Notes under the pieces: generated by a model
The model's input: only the letters and a program-made list of their open reading frames with translations
What the model was told of the DNA's origin: nothing
Databases searched by the model: none
NCBI RefSeq assembly: GCF_017565645.3
Contig: NZ_CP086136.1
Span: forward strand, 434,001 to 498,000
From: Bradyrhizobium barranii subsp. barranii
GTDB lineage: Bacteria > Pseudomonadota > Alphaproteobacteria > Rhizobiales > Xanthobacteraceae
DNA length: 64,000 bases
Reading direction: 5' to 3'
Program-made: the position numbers and the translations under genes
Part shown: positions 11,761-22,620 of the stretch, piece after piece
Layout of the letters: each line of letters begins with the position of its first letter
Position numbering within the stretch: position 1 is the stretch's first letter

Positions 11761-12479
11761 GCTGGCGCAGACTGGGTGTCGATGCGGCCGGAGCGCAGCC
11801 GGATCACGCGATCGCAGCGCTGCGCGAGCGAGGAATCGTGCGTGACCAGCACCAGCGTCATGCCGCGCTCGGCATGTTTGTTGAACAGAAGATCGACGAT
11901 CTGCTTTCCGGTGGCCTCGTCGAGATTGCCGGTCGGCTCGTCCGCGACGAGGATGGCGGGATCGGGCGCCAGCGCGCGGGCGAGCGCGACGCGCTGCTGC
12001 TCGCCGCCGGACAGCTGCGTCGGATAGTGATGCAGGCGATCGCCGAGCCCGACCGATTGCAGCTCCTGCGCCGCGCGTCTTGCAGCGTCAGGGTTGCCGG
12101 CGAGTTCGAGCGGCACGGCGACGTTCTCGAGCGCCGTCATGGTCGGGATCAGATGGAAGGACTGGAAGACGATGCCGACCTGGCGGCCGCGGAAGCGGGC
12201 GAGCGCGTCCTCGTCGAGGGCATTGAAAGGCGTGCCTGACACCACCACCTCTCCGCTATCAGGACGCTCCAGCCCCGCCATCACCATCAGCAGCGTGGAT
12301 TTGCCCGAGCCTGACGGGCCGATCAGGCCGATCGTCTCGCCCGAGGCGACCCGCAGGCTGATATCCTTGAGGATGTGAACGCGTGCCGCGCCCGTACCCA
12401 ATGAAAGATTGACGTTGGAGATGGCGATGGTGTCCGGCGCGGTGCCGGCGAGCGAAGAGGTTTCGATGCGACTATCCAT
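11757..12479 (-). CDS. ABC transporter ATP-binding protein (YbbA-like)
   Basis: A 240-residue ATPase of the LolD/MacB/YbbA branch from the ATG at 12477-12479 ([12 protein letters not shown]...). Walker A is GPSGSGKS at residues 54-61; the signature is [15 protein letters not shown] and Walker [13 protein letters not shown], with the switch histidine in VLVTHD. It pairs with the overlapping FtsX-like permease and is divergent from the SGNH esterase gene, the conserved ybbA-tesA arrangement also seen in E. coli. A TTG at 12497 is an alternative start. Confidence 0.93.
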   Translation of the reverse strand: MDSRIETSSLAGTAPDTIAISNVNLSLGTGAARVHILKDISLRVASGETIGLIGPSGSGKSTLLMVMAGLERPDSGEVVVSGTPFNALDEDALARFRGRQVGIVFQSFHLIPTMTALENVAVPLELAGNPDAARRAAQELQSVGLGDRLHHYPTQLSGGEQQRVALARALAPDPAILVADEPTGNLDEATGKQIVDLLFNKHAERGMTLVLVTHDSSLAQRCDRVIRLRSGRIDTQSAPA

Positions 12480-13170
12480 GGTCCGGTCATATGGCAACTC
12501 CGCACACGCGGTCGAGAGGCGTTACGGATTCTTCATGCACATAGCCGTGTTGATGATCGCTTTGATGACGGTGGTGGATCCGGCGTGGGCCGAAGCGGCA
12601 AAGCCGGTCAAGCTTGTCGTTCTCGGCGATTCCCTGAGCGCCGGCCTCGGCCTCCCGGCCCAGGACGCATTCCCCACAAAACTTCAAAAAGCCTTGCAAG
12701 CCAAAGGCATAGCGGTCGACATGACCAATGCCGGCGTGTCCGGCGACACCTCGTCCGGCGGCCGTGACCGGCTCGACTGGTCGGTCCCGGACGGAACCGA
12801 CGGCGTGATCGTCGAGCTCGGCGCCAACGACGCGCTGCGCGGCATCGACCCCGATTTGACGCGGACCGCGTTGACCGACATTGTCCAGCGATTGAAGACA
12901 CGCAAGATCGCGGTGATGCTGTGCGGCATGCTGGCGCCGCCGAATTACGGCGCGGAATACGCCGCGCGCTTCAATTCGATTTATCCGGATCTTGCGAAAA
13001 AATTCGACGTGCCGCTCTATCCGTTCTTCCTCGACGGCGTCGCGGCCGACGCCAAGCTCAACCAGGCCGACGGCATTCATCCGACCGCGGCCGGCGTCGA
13101 CATCATCGTTAACAACATCATGCCCAGCGTGGAGGCATTTTTGCGCAACATAAGCGAGCAGCGCCGCTGA
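12478..13170 (+). CDS. tesA: SGNH/GDSL-family arylesterase (TesA-like)
   Basis: A periplasmic esterase/lysophospholipase-type hydrolase. Conserved blocks are block I VLGDSLSAGLGLP (catalytic Ser), block II NAGVSGDTSSGG, block III LGANDALRG and block V DGIHPTAAG (catalytic Asp/His). A signal peptide ends AWAEA. The start is uncertain: the ATG at 12478 gives a positively charged n-region (VERRYGFF), the ATG at 12466 has a better ribosome-binding site (GAAGAGG) but lies inside the divergent ATPase gene, and the ATG at 12535 leaves a very short n-region. It is divergent from the YbbAP-like exporter, its usual neighbour. Confidence 0.9.
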   Translation: MVRSYGNSAHAVERRYGFFMHIAVLMIALMTVVDPAWAEAAKPVKLVVLGDSLSAGLGLPAQDAFPTKLQKALQAKGIAVDMTNAGVSGDTSSGGRDRLDWSVPDGTDGVIVELGANDALRGIDPDLTRTALTDIVQRLKTRKIAVMLCGMLAPPNYGAEYAARFNSIYPDLAKKFDVPLYPFFLDGVAADAKLNQADGIHPTAAGVDIIVNNIMPSVEAFLRNISEQRR

Positions 13171-13343
13171 AAAGCGGGCAGCGCTAACCGTAATTCCCAG
13201 GGTTTTACCGGGTGAGGCGCGCGATGCTTCGCAGAGTCACACAACTGCGATAGGAATCAGGGTACCGGTGATTCGTCGCCGGCTCTACAATTTGGATATG
13301 ATCCTTCCCAGGGATCATGCCCAAGCATCGGGAGTGCGAAACG

Positions 13344-13880
13344 ATGCCGCGTTTGTTCACAGGTCTGGAAATTCCGGCCGAGATCGGCCAGACGCTTTCC
13401 AATTTGCGGGGCGGCCTTCCCGGCGCCCGCTGGATCGATCCCGAAAATTATCACGTTACCCTGCGCTTCATCGGCGATATCGACGGCATGTCCGCCAACG
13501 AGATCGCATCGATGCTGTTTCGCGTTGATCGCAAGCCCTTCGAGGTGAAGGTGCAGGGGCTCATGAGCTTCGGCGGCCGCAAGCCGCGCGCGGTGGTCGC
13601 AACCATCGCGCCGAGCAAGCCGCTGATGGAATTGCAGGCCGAGCTCGAACGCATGATGCAGCGGATCGGCCTCGACCCTGAGGGGCGCAAGTTCACCCCG
13701 CATGTCACGCTGGCCCGGCTGCACGACGCGTCCGACCGCGACGTCGCCGACTATCTCTCGCTGCGCGGTTACTTCCCGAGCAAGGCGTTCATGGCCGAAC
13801 GGTTTGTCTTGTTCTCGTCCCGCGCATCGACCGGTGGCGGCCCCTATGTGGTCGAGGACGCCTACGAGCTGTGTGAGTAG
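13344..13880 (+). CDS. thpR: RNA 2',3'-cyclic phosphodiesterase
   Basis: A 178-residue 2H phosphoesterase (LigT/ThpR). Both catalytic HxTx motifs are present: HVTLRF with His37 and HVTLAR with His120. The start MPRLFTGLEIP is the standard N-terminus of the family. Members hydrolyse 2',3'-cyclic phosphates on RNA ends; the cellular role in bacteria is poorly defined. The gene lies alone between the esterase and zapE and is followed by repeat E. Confidence 0.93.
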   Translation: MPRLFTGLEIPAEIGQTLSNLRGGLPGARWIDPENYHVTLRFIGDIDGMSANEIASMLFRVDRKPFEVKVQGLMSFGGRKPRAVVATIAPSKPLMELQAELERMMQRIGLDPEGRKFTPHVTLARLHDASDRDVADYLSLRGYFPSKAFMAERFVLFSSRASTGGGPYVVEDAYELCE

Positions 13881-13890
13881 CACCGCTCTC

Positions 13891-14056
13891 GTGCCCCGGA
13901 CGCGGCGCAGCGCCATCAGCGCGTTTACGCGCGTCTTCGACACGCTACGGCGGTGCGCTGCTGGGCCGGGGCCCATCGCTCCACGATGGATGTACGAAAT
14001 AGTGGGTCCCCGCTCTGCGCACCGTCACTGCTTCCCGTAGCGCGTCCGGGACACGA
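13891..14056. repeat. Intergenic inverted repeat, family E
   Basis: The ends GTGCCCCGGACGCGGCGCAG and GCGTCCGGGACACGA are imperfectly complementary, with internal GGGCCCATCGCTCCACGATGG and GGGTCCCCGCTC segments. It sits between thpR and zapE. Confidence 0.6.
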
Positions 14057-14121
14057 AACCGCATACCCCGCCCACCAATTCACGGCTTGCAATTTCCGCG
14101 CATCTCTGGCGGTAAAGAGCC

Positions 14122-15306
14122 ATGCTCTCCACCCCCAGTTCCTCATTCCGCGAGGCATACCAGGCCCAGATCGCGTCCGGCGCGATCGAGCCCGATGCTG
14201 CGCAGGCCGACATCGCCGAGGCCTATGCGGCGCTCGACCAGCGGCTCGCGAACTACAAGCCGCAGCGCAAGCAGGGCCTGCTCAGCCGTTTGTTCAGCGG
14301 CGACAAGGACGAGGCGCCGCGCGGGCTCTACGTCCATGGCGAAGTCGGCCGCGGCAAGACCATGCTGATGGACCTGTTCTTCCAGCACAGTACCGTCGAG
14401 CACAAGCGCCGCGCGCATTTCCACGAGTTCATGGCGGAAGCGCATGAGCGCATCTACGATTATCGCCAGGGCATCTCGCGCGGCGAGATCGCCGATGGCG
14501 ACGTCATCACGCTGACCGCGAACGCGATCTTCGAGGAGAGCTGGCTGCTCTGCTTCGACGAATTCCACGTCACCGACATCGCGGACGCGATGATCCTCGG
14601 CCGCCTGTTCGCAAAGCTGTTCGAGCTCGGCACCGTGGTGGTCGCGACCTCCAACGTCGCGCCCGACGATCTCTACAAGGGTGGCCTGAACCGTTCGCTG
14701 TTCCTGCCCTTCATCAAGCAGATCACCGACCACATGGACGTGCTGCGGCTCGACGCGCGCACGGATTTCCGCCTGGAAAAGCTTCAGGGCGTGCCAATGT
14801 GGCTGACGCCGGCCGACGGCGACGCCGACGCGGCCCTCGACCGCGCCTGGTCGAAGATGACCGGCGGCGCCAAATGCAAGTCGCGCGATATTTCGTTCAA
14901 GGGCCGCATCCTGCACGTGCCGTGCTCGGCCCACGGCGTGGCGCGGTTCGGATTTGCGGATCTCTGCGAAAAACCGCTCGGCGCGTCCGACTACCTCCGC
15001 CTCGCGCACGACTATCACACCATCCTGGTCGACCATATTCCAGTGATGGATTTTTCCCAGCGCAACGCCGCCAAGCGTTTCATCACGCTGATCGATACGC
15101 TCTATGACAATGCCGTGAAGCTGATGGCCTCGGCCGATGCCAATCCGATCTCGCTCTACCTCGCCCACGAGGGCAACGAGGCCATGGAGTTCAAGCGGAC
15201 GGCCTCGCGCCTGATCGAGATGAGCTCGGAATCCTATTTGGCGCTGCCTCACGGCCGCAAGGATTCCACCGCCAGCGGCTCCACCAAGGGTCTGGTGGAG
15301 ACTTAA
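14122..15306 (+). CDS. zapE: Cell division protein ZapE (AFG1-type ATPase)
   Basis: A 394-residue P-loop ATPase. Walker A GEVGRGKT is at residues 73-80 and Walker B reads LLCFDEFHVTDIADA, as in the AFG1/ZapE family. In E. coli ZapE binds FtsZ and affects constriction under low oxygen; mitochondrial AFG1 homologues act in membrane protein quality control. Short C-terminal extra sequence (DSTASGSTKG) is polar. It lies upstream of mdh, a common placement in Rhizobiales, separated by repeat B. Confidence 0.94.
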   Translation: MLSTPSSSFREAYQAQIASGAIEPDAAQADIAEAYAALDQRLANYKPQRKQGLLSRLFSGDKDEAPRGLYVHGEVGRGKTMLMDLFFQHSTVEHKRRAHFHEFMAEAHERIYDYRQGISRGEIADGDVITLTANAIFEESWLLCFDEFHVTDIADAMILGRLFAKLFELGTVVVATSNVAPDDLYKGGLNRSLFLPFIKQITDHMDVLRLDARTDFRLEKLQGVPMWLTPADGDADAALDRAWSKMTGGAKCKSRDISFKGRILHVPCSAHGVARFGFADLCEKPLGASDYLRLAHDYHTILVDHIPVMDFSQRNAAKRFITLIDTLYDNAVKLMASADANPISLYLAHEGNEAMEFKRTASRLIEMSSESYLALPHGRKDSTASGSTKGLVET

Positions 15307-15324
15307 GTCCTATTTGCCAGCGCT

Positions 15325-15446
15325 GTCATTCCGGGGCGTCGCAAAGCGACGAGCCCGGAATCCATACTCCCGCTGGTGGTTATGGATTCCCAGATGCGCA
15401 ATTGCGCATCGTAGCTCGCGACTTTCGTCGCGCCCCGGAATGACAG
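15325..15446. repeat. Intergenic palindromic repeat, family B
   Basis: Begins GTCATTCCGGGGCGTCGCAA and ends CGCGCCCCGGAATGACAG, an almost perfect inversion, with internal CCCGGAATCCAT and TATGGATTCCC segments. Related copies are at 31132-31238 and as a short remnant at 40100-40137. Confidence 0.75.
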
Positions 15447-15498
15447 GGATGCGCTTCAATGTTCGCCAAGCCCGACAATTGGGCATCCACCGACTTGA

Positions 15499-16539
<1,041 letters not shown>

Positions 16540-16552
16540 GCGAGAGCAATCC

Positions 16553-16592
16553 CCGCCGAAGATCGAAAAACCGGTCTTCGGCGGTTTCATTT
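16553..16592 (+). terminator. Hairpin terminator after mdh
   Basis: CCGCCGAAGA at 16553-16562 pairs perfectly with TCTTCGGCGG at 16575-16584 and is followed by TTTCATTT. The 10-base stem starts 14 bases past the mdh stop. The T-run is short, so efficiency is uncertain. Confidence 0.65.
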
Positions 16593-16744
16593 CCGGGCCC
16601 CGCGTCGGGCGGGTTCCGGGTCCGCAGTCCAGAGATCTCGATGTCAAAGAATCCGGGTTGCAGTTCCTGTGGTATATGGTATGCCAGCCACAAGACTGAG
16701 GTGGGCCCTAGAGGTCACCGCCCGCGGGTTCAGGGAGCGACCAT

Positions 16745-17941
16745 ATGAATATCCATGAATATCAGGCCAAAGCGCTGCTGAACGAGTTCGGCGTCGCGAT
16801 CTCAAAGGGCGTCCCCGTCCTGAAGCCCGCGGACGCGGAAGCCGCCGCCAAGGCCCTCCCGGGCCCGGTCTGGGTGGTGAAGAGCCAGATCCACGCCGGC
16901 GGCCGCGGCAAGGGCAAGTTCAAGGAGGCCTCGGCCGGCGACAAGGGCGGCGTCCGCATCGCCAAGTCGGCCGCTGAGGTCACCGAATTTGCCAAGCAGA
17001 TGCTGGGCGCGACCCTCGTGACGATCCAGACCGGCCCCGCCGGCAAGCAGGTCAACCGCCTCTACATCGAGGACGGCTCGGACATCGACAAGGAATTCTA
17101 TCTCTCGCTCCTGGTCGACCGCGAGACCTCGCGCGTGTCGTTCGTGGTGTCGACCGAAGGCGGCGTCAACATCGAGGACGTCGCGCACAACACGCCCGAG
17201 AAGATCGTCACCTTCTCCGTCGATCCCGCGACCGGCATCATGGGCCATCACGGCCGCACCGTCGCCAACGCGCTGAAACTCTCCGGCGATCTCGCCAAGC
17301 AGGCCGAGAAGCTCACCGCGCAGCTCTACACCGCCTTCGTCGCCAAGGACATGTCGATGCTGGAGATCAACCCGCTGGTGGTGACCAAGCAGGGCCAGCT
17401 CCGCGTGCTCGACGCCAAGGTGTCGTTCGACGACAACGCGCTGTTCCGTCACCCCGAGGTGCTCGCGTTGCGCGACGAGACCGAGGAAGACGCCAAGGAA
17501 ATCGAGGCGTCCAAGTACGACCTCAACTACGTCACCCTCGACGGCAATATCGGCTGCATGGTCAACGGCGCTGGCCTCGCCATGGCGACGATGGACATCA
17601 TCAAGCTCTACGGCATGGCGCCGGCGAACTTCCTCGACGTCGGCGGCAGCGCCAGCAAGGAAAAGGTCGCGGCCGCCTTCAAGATCATCACCGCCGATCC
17701 CAACGTGAAGGGCATCCTGGTCAACATCTTCGGTGGCATCATGAAGTGCGACGTGATCGCCGAGGGCGTCACCGCCGCCGTGCGCGAGGTCGGCCTCAGC
17801 GTGCCGCTGGTGGTCCGCCTCGAAGGCACCAATGTCGAGCTCGGCAAGAAGATCATCCGCGAATCCGGCCTGAACGTGGTGCCGGCCGACAATCTGGACG
17901 ACGCCGCGCAGAAGATCGTGAAGGCCGTCAAGGGAGGCTGA
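16745..17941 (+). CDS. sucC: Succinyl-CoA ligase [ADP-forming] subunit beta
   Basis: The beta subunit of succinyl-CoA synthetase, which makes ATP or GTP from succinyl-CoA. The length of 398 residues is standard. The N-terminal ATP-grasp starts [17 protein letters not shown], with [17 protein letters not shown] for nucleotide binding. The C-terminal CoA-ligase half holds [15 protein letters not shown] and [16 protein letters not shown]. It is followed after four bases by a DUF1579-like gene rather than directly by sucD, which is unusual. Confidence 0.98.
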   Translation: MNIHEYQAKALLNEFGVAISKGVPVLKPADAEAAAKALPGPVWVVKSQIHAGGRGKGKFKEASAGDKGGVRIAKSAAEVTEFAKQMLGATLVTIQTGPAGKQVNRLYIEDGSDIDKEFYLSLLVDRETSRVSFVVSTEGGVNIEDVAHNTPEKIVTFSVDPATGIMGHHGRTVANALKLSGDLAKQAEKLTAQLYTAFVAKDMSMLEINPLVVTKQGQLRVLDAKVSFDDNALFRHPEVLALRDETEEDAKEIEASKYDLNYVTLDGNIGCMVNGAGLAMATMDIIKLYGMAPANFLDVGGSASKEKVAAAFKIITADPNVKGILVNIFGGIMKCDVIAEGVTAAVREVGLSVPLVVRLEGTNVELGKKIIRESGLNVVPADNLDDAAQKIVKAVKGG

Positions 17942-17945
17942 GGCC

Positions 17946-18425
17946 ATGACCCAGGACCATCTCGCCGCATCATCTCCGCTTGCAGAGCACACGCGCCTCG
18001 CCGCGTTCGCCGGCGAATGGAATGGCGAAGAGGTGGTCTTCCCGTCGCGCTGGGTCGCCGGCGGGCCGGCGACCTCGCATGTCGTCGCGCGCATGGATCT
18101 CAACGGGTTCTACCTGATCCAGGACTGTGTCCAGATGCGCGACGGCAAGCAGGCTTTCGCCACCCACGGCCTCTTCACCTACGACCGCGACGACCGGACC
18201 TACAAATTGTTCTGGTACGACTCGCTCGGCTACACGCCGCCCTCGCCCGCCTCCGGCGGCTGGGTCGGCAAGACCCTGACGCTGGTGCGCGGCTCGCTCC
18301 GCGGCAATGCGCGCCACGTCTACGAAATCATCGACGACAATTCCTACTCGTTGAAGATCCAGTTCTCGCCGGACGCGGAAGGCTGGGCCGACGTGCTCAC
18401 CGGCATCTACCGCCGCATCCACTGA
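17946..18425 (+). CDS. DUF1579-like protein between sucC and sucD
   Basis: A 159-residue protein without signal peptide or membrane segment. It starts 4 bases after the sucC stop and ends 33 bases before sucD, so it must share their transcript. The pattern [22 protein letters not shown] ... [25 protein letters not shown] ... [11 protein letters not shown] ... [19 protein letters not shown] resembles the DUF1579 lipocalin-like beta-barrel fold, which often binds small hydrophobic ligands. No catalytic motif is visible. A link to succinyl-CoA metabolism is inferred only from position. Confidence 0.8.
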   Translation: MTQDHLAASSPLAEHTRLAAFAGEWNGEEVVFPSRWVAGGPATSHVVARMDLNGFYLIQDCVQMRDGKQAFATHGLFTYDRDDRTYKLFWYDSLGYTPPSPASGGWVGKTLTLVRGSLRGNARHVYEIIDDNSYSLKIQFSPDAEGWADVLTGIYRRIH

Positions 18426-18458
18426 CCTCTCACTCGTTAGTTCGCGAAAGCAGACCTC

Positions 18459-19343
18459 ATGTCCATCCTGATCGACAAGAACACCAAGGTCATCTGCCAG
18501 GGCTTCACCGGCAAGAACGGCACCTTCCACTCGGAGGCCGCGCTTGCCTACGGCACCAAGATGGTCGGCGGCACCTCGCCGGGCAAAGGCGGCGCCACCC
18601 ATCTGGGCCTGCCGGTGTTCGACACGGTGCGCGAGGCGCGCGAGAAGACCGGTGCCGATGCGTCGGTGATCTACGTGCCGCCGCCGGGCGCGGCCGATGC
18701 GATCTGCGAAGCCATCGACGCGGAGATCCCGCTGATCGTCTGCATCACCGAGGGCATTCCTGTTATCGACATGGTGCGCGTGAAGCGCTCGCTGGCCGGT
18801 TCCAAGTCGCGCCTGATCGGGCCGAACTGCCCGGGCGTCATGACCGCCGGCGAGTGCAAGATCGGCATCATGCCCGCCAACATCTTCAAGACCGGCAGCG
18901 TCGGCATCGTCTCCCGCTCCGGCACGCTGACCTATGAAGCCGTGTTCCAGACCTCGCAGGAAGGCCTCGGCCAGACCACCGCGGTCGGCATCGGCGGCGA
19001 CCCGGTCAAGGGCACCGAGTTCATCGACGTGCTGGAAATGCTGCTCGCCGACCCCAAGACCGAATCGATCATCATGATCGGCGAGATCGGCGGTTCCGCC
19101 GAGGAGGACGCCGCCCAGTTCCTCAAGGACGAGGCCAAGCGCGGCCGCAAGAAGCCGATGGTCGGTTTCATTGCTGGCGTCACAGCGCCTCCCGGCCGCC
19201 GCATGGGCCATGCCGGTGCGATCATCTCAGGCGGCAAGGGCGACGCCGGTTCCAAGACCGACGCGATGAAATCGGCTGGGATTACAGTGTCTCCGTCTCC
19301 CGCCCGCCTCGGTCACACGCTTGCCGAAAAGTTGAAAGGCTAA
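18459..19343 (+). CDS. sucD: Succinyl-CoA ligase [ADP-forming] subunit alpha
   Basis: The alpha subunit of succinyl-CoA synthetase, carrying the phosphorylated histidine and the CoA site. The length of 294 residues is standard. Motifs are [15 protein letters not shown], the CoA-binding [29 protein letters not shown], and active-site His251 in [17 protein letters not shown]. It is separated from sucC by the DUF1579-like gene and followed 137 bases later by sucA. Confidence 0.98.
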   Translation: MSILIDKNTKVICQGFTGKNGTFHSEAALAYGTKMVGGTSPGKGGATHLGLPVFDTVREAREKTGADASVIYVPPPGAADAICEAIDAEIPLIVCITEGIPVIDMVRVKRSLAGSKSRLIGPNCPGVMTAGECKIGIMPANIFKTGSVGIVSRSGTLTYEAVFQTSQEGLGQTTAVGIGGDPVKGTEFIDVLEMLLADPKTESIIMIGEIGGSAEEDAAQFLKDEAKRGRKKPMVGFIAGVTAPPGRRMGHAGAIISGGKGDAGSKTDAMKSAGITVSPSPARLGHTLAEKLKG

Positions 19344-19480
19344 TTCACTTCTTCGTACTTTTCCGGGCGAAGTTTCGTAGCAAATAGGATAAATGGTGCC
19401 TGTCGCGCTGGGCCTCTGCCGGGGAGCCCAGCGCCAGCGCCGTTTGTTATGCGCGAACCGAAATCGCCAGGAACTCAAGC

Positions 19481-22444
19481 ATGTCTCGCCAAGACGCGAA
19501 CGCAGCCTTTGCCCTCTCTTCCTTTTTGCAGGGCACCAACGCCACCTACATCGACGAAATCTACGCCCGCTACGAGAAGGACCCGTCCTCGGTCGACGCC
19601 GAGTGGCAGGAGTTCTTCAAGAGCCTCAACGACCAGCCCGGCGATATCAGCAAGAACGCCGAAGGCCCGTCCTGGGAGCGCGCCAACTGGCCGCTGACCC
19701 CGCAGGACGACCTCACCTCCGCCCTCGACGGCAACTGGGCCCAGGTCGAGAAGGCGGTCGGTGCCAAGATCGCCGCCAAGGCCCAGGCAGGCAACAAGGG
19801 CGCTGATTTCTCGTCCGCCGACCTGCTCCAGGCCACGCGCGACTCCGTCCGCGCGCTGATGCTGATCCGCTCCTACCGCATGCGCGGCCACTTCCACGCC
19901 AAGCTCGATCCGCTCGGCATCGAAGCCCCGCGCAACCGCGAAGAGCTCGACCCGCGCACCTACGGCTTCAGCGAAGCCGATTTCGACCGCAAGATCTTCC
20001 TCGATCACGTGCTCGGTCTCGAATACGCCACGCTGCGCGAGATCACCGCGATCTGCGAGCGCACCTACTGCCAGACGCTCGGCGTCGAGTTCATGCACAT
20101 CAGCAACGCCGCGCAGAAGGCCTGGATCCAGGAGCGCATCGAGGGGCCGGACAAGGAAATCTCGTTCACCCGCGAAGGCCGGCGCGCCATCCTGACGAAG
20201 CTGGTCGAAGCCGAAGGCTTCGAGAAGTTCTGCGACACCAAGTTCACCGGCACCAAGCGCTTCGGCCTCGACGGCGGTGAATCGCTGATTCCCGCGCTCG
20301 AGCAGATCATCAAGCGCGGCGGCAATCTCGGCGTGAAGGAAGTCGTGCTCGGCATGCCGCATCGCGGCCGCCTCAACGTGCTGACGCAGGTGATGGGCAA
20401 GGCGCACCGCGCCCTGTTCCATGAATTCAAGGGCGGCTCGGCCAACCCCGATGCGGTCGAAGGCTCCGGCGACGTCAAATATCACCTCGGCGCCTCCTCG
20501 GACCGCGAGTTCGACGGCAACCGCATCCATCTGTCGCTGACCGCCAACCCCTCGCATCTCGAGATCGTCGATCCCGTGGTGCTCGGCAAGGTCCGCGCCA
20601 AGCAGGACCAGCACGGTGATCCGCCGGATCAGCGCATCTCGGTGATGCCGCTGCTGATGCATGGCGACGCTGCGTTCGCCGGCCAGGGTGTGGTCGCGGA
20701 ATGCTTCGGCCTGTCTGACCTGAAGGGCTACCGCACCGGCGGCTCCGTCCACTTCATCGTCAACAACCAGATCGGCTTCACCACCTATCCGCGCTACTCG
20801 CGCTCCTCGCCCTATCCGTCGGATGTGGCGAAGATGATCGACGCGCCGATCTTCCACGTGAACGGCGACGATCCGGAAGCGGTGGTTTTCGCGGCCAAGG
20901 TCGCGACCGAATTCCGGCAGAAATTCCACAAGCCCGTCGTCATCGACATGTTCTGCTACCGCAGGCATGGCCATAACGAAGGCGACGAGCCGGCGTTCAC
21001 CCAACCGGTGATGTACAAGAGGATCGCGGCCCATCCGTCGACGCTCGAGCTCTACGCCCGCCGCCTGATCAGCGAAGGCGTGATGACCGAGGGCGAGGTC
21101 GACAAGGCCAAGGCCGACTGGCGCGCGCGGCTCGATGCCGAGTTCGAGGCCGGCACCTCCTACAAGCCGAACAAGGCCGACTGGCTCGACGGCAAGTGGT
21201 CCGGCTTCAAGATCGCCGATCAGGAAGAGGATGCGCGCCGCGGCGTCACCGGCGTCGACACCGCCGAGCTGAAGGAAATCGGCCGCAAGATCACCAAGGT
21301 GCCGGATGGCTTCCGCGTCCACCGCACCATCCAGCGCTTCCTCGACAATCGCGCCAAGGCAATCGACACCGGCGCCGGCATCGATTGGGCGACCGGCGAG
21401 GCTCTGGCGTTCTGCACGCTGCTCAACGAGAACCACCATGTTCGCCTGTCGGGCCAGGATTCCGAGCGTGGCACCTTCTCACAGCGCCATTCGGTCCTGA
21501 TCGACCAGGAAGACGAGAGCCGCTACACGCCGTTCAACCATCTCGGCCACGAGCAGGGCCATTACGAGGTCATCAACTCGCTGCTGTCGGAAGAAGCCGT
21601 GCTCGGCTTCGAATACGGCTACTCGCTCGCCGAGCCGAACACGCTGACCCTCTGGGAAGCCCAGTTCGGCGACTTCGCCAACGGTGCGCAGGTCGTGTTC
21701 GACCAGTTCATCTCCTCGGGCGAGCGCAAATGGCTGCGCATGTCCGGCCTCGTCTGCCTCTTGCCGCACGGCTATGAGGGCCAGGGGCCGGAGCACTCCT
21801 CGGCGCGTCTGGAGCGTTATCTGCAGATGTGCGCCGAAGACAACATGCAGGTGGTCTACCCGACCACGCCGGCGAACTACTTCCACGTGCTGCGCCGCCA
21901 GCTTCATCGCGAGATCCGCAAGCCGCTGATCCTGATGACGCCGAAGTCGCTGCTGCGCCACAAGCGGGCGGTGTCGCGCCTCGAGGAGCTCGCGAAGGGA
22001 ACGACCTTCCACCGCATCCTCTATGATGACGCCCAGATGCTGCCGAACGAGGCGATCAAGCTCGTGCCCGACGAGAAGGTCCGCCGCATCGTGCTCTGCT
22101 CCGGCAAGGTCTATTACGACCTCTACGAGGAGCGCGAGAAGCGCGGCATCGACGACATCTACCTGATGCGCGTCGAGCAGCTTTATCCGGTGCCGCTGAA
22201 GGCGCTGGTGGCCGAACTGTCGCGCTTCAAGAAGGCTGAAGTGGTGTGGTGCCAGGAAGAGCCCCGCAACATGGGCGCCTGGCACTTCATCGAGCCCTAT
22301 CTGGAATGGGTGCTGAACCAGGTGCACGGTGTGAGCCGGCGTCCGCGTTACGTCGGCCGCGCCGCTTCCGCCGCGACCGCCACTGGTCTGATGTCCAAGC
22401 ATCAGGCGCAGTTGAAGGCGTTCCTGGACGAAGCACTGAGCTGA
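19481..22444 (+). CDS. sucA: 2-oxoglutarate dehydrogenase E1 component
   Basis: The thiamine-diphosphate E1 subunit of the 2-oxoglutarate dehydrogenase complex. The length of 987 residues fits the family. Seen are the N-terminal SSFLQGTNATYIDEIYARYEKDP, the substrate region GMPHRGRLNVLTQVMGK, the ThDP fold HVNGDDPEAVVFA ... YRRHGHNEGDEPAFTQP, and the C-terminal NWLPHGYEGQGPEHSS-like segment (LLPHGYEGQGPEHSSARLE). It precedes sucB, with repeat C lying in the 176-base gap. Confidence 0.98.
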   Translation: MSRQDANAAFALSSFLQGTNATYIDEIYARYEKDPSSVDAEWQEFFKSLNDQPGDISKNAEGPSWERANWPLTPQDDLTSALDGNWAQVEKAVGAKIAAKAQAGNKGADFSSADLLQATRDSVRALMLIRSYRMRGHFHAKLDPLGIEAPRNREELDPRTYGFSEADFDRKIFLDHVLGLEYATLREITAICERTYCQTLGVEFMHISNAAQKAWIQERIEGPDKEISFTREGRRAILTKLVEAEGFEKFCDTKFTGTKRFGLDGGESLIPALEQIIKRGGNLGVKEVVLGMPHRGRLNVLTQVMGKAHRALFHEFKGGSANPDAVEGSGDVKYHLGASSDREFDGNRIHLSLTANPSHLEIVDPVVLGKVRAKQDQHGDPPDQRISVMPLLMHGDAAFAGQGVVAECFGLSDLKGYRTGGSVHFIVNNQIGFTTYPRYSRSSPYPSDVAKMIDAPIFHVNGDDPEAVVFAAKVATEFRQKFHKPVVIDMFCYRRHGHNEGDEPAFTQPVMYKRIAAHPSTLELYARRLISEGVMTEGEVDKAKADWRARLDAEFEAGTSYKPNKADWLDGKWSGFKIADQEEDARRGVTGVDTAELKEIGRKITKVPDGFRVHRTIQRFLDNRAKAIDTGAGIDWATGEALAFCTLLNENHHVRLSGQDSERGTFSQRHSVLIDQEDESRYTPFNHLGHEQGHYEVINSLLSEEAVLGFEYGYSLAEPNTLTLWEAQFGDFANGAQVVFDQFISSGERKWLRMSGLVCLLPHGYEGQGPEHSSARLERYLQMCAEDNMQVVYPTTPANYFHVLRRQLHREIRKPLILMTPKSLLRHKRAVSRLEELAKGTTFHRILYDDAQMLPNEAIKLVPDEKVRRIVLCSGKVYYDLYEEREKRGIDDIYLMRVEQLYPVPLKALVAELSRFKKAEVVWCQEEPRNMGAWHFIEPYLEWVLNQVHGVSRRPRYVGRAASAATATGLMSKHQAQLKAFLDEALS

Positions 22445-22458
22445 TCTTTCTGAACTGC

Positions 22459-22576
22459 GTCATGCCCCGCCTCGTGCGCAATCGCGCACTGGAGCGGGGC
22501 ACCAGTACGCCGCGGCGTCCGTGCAGAATACGAACGTCCGGCTTGCTGGATGGCTTGCCTTTCGCGGGCCGATGAC
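22459..22576. repeat. Intergenic palindromic repeat, family C, between sucA and sucB
   Basis: Starts GTCATGCCCCGCCTCGTGCG and ends GGGCCGATGAC, with GCACCAGTACGCC inside. It follows the same plan as 7926-8046 and 26937-27107. It lies inside the sucA-sucB transcript and ends about 45 bases before the sucB start. Confidence 0.65.
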
Positions 22577-22620
22577 GACCGAATTTTTGACCGCACCGGC
22601 GATCCCTTAAGGAAAAGACC

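Noticed and set aside
9487..12027. Open frame of 846 codons on the plus strand across the ABC permease
   Set aside because: Antisense shadow of the FtsX-like permease and the ATPase gene; composition dominated by Arg/Gln/His/Asp, no domain pattern.
19475..21439. Open frame of 654 codons on the minus strand across sucA
   Set aside because: Antisense to the well-conserved E1 gene, with typical shadow composition.
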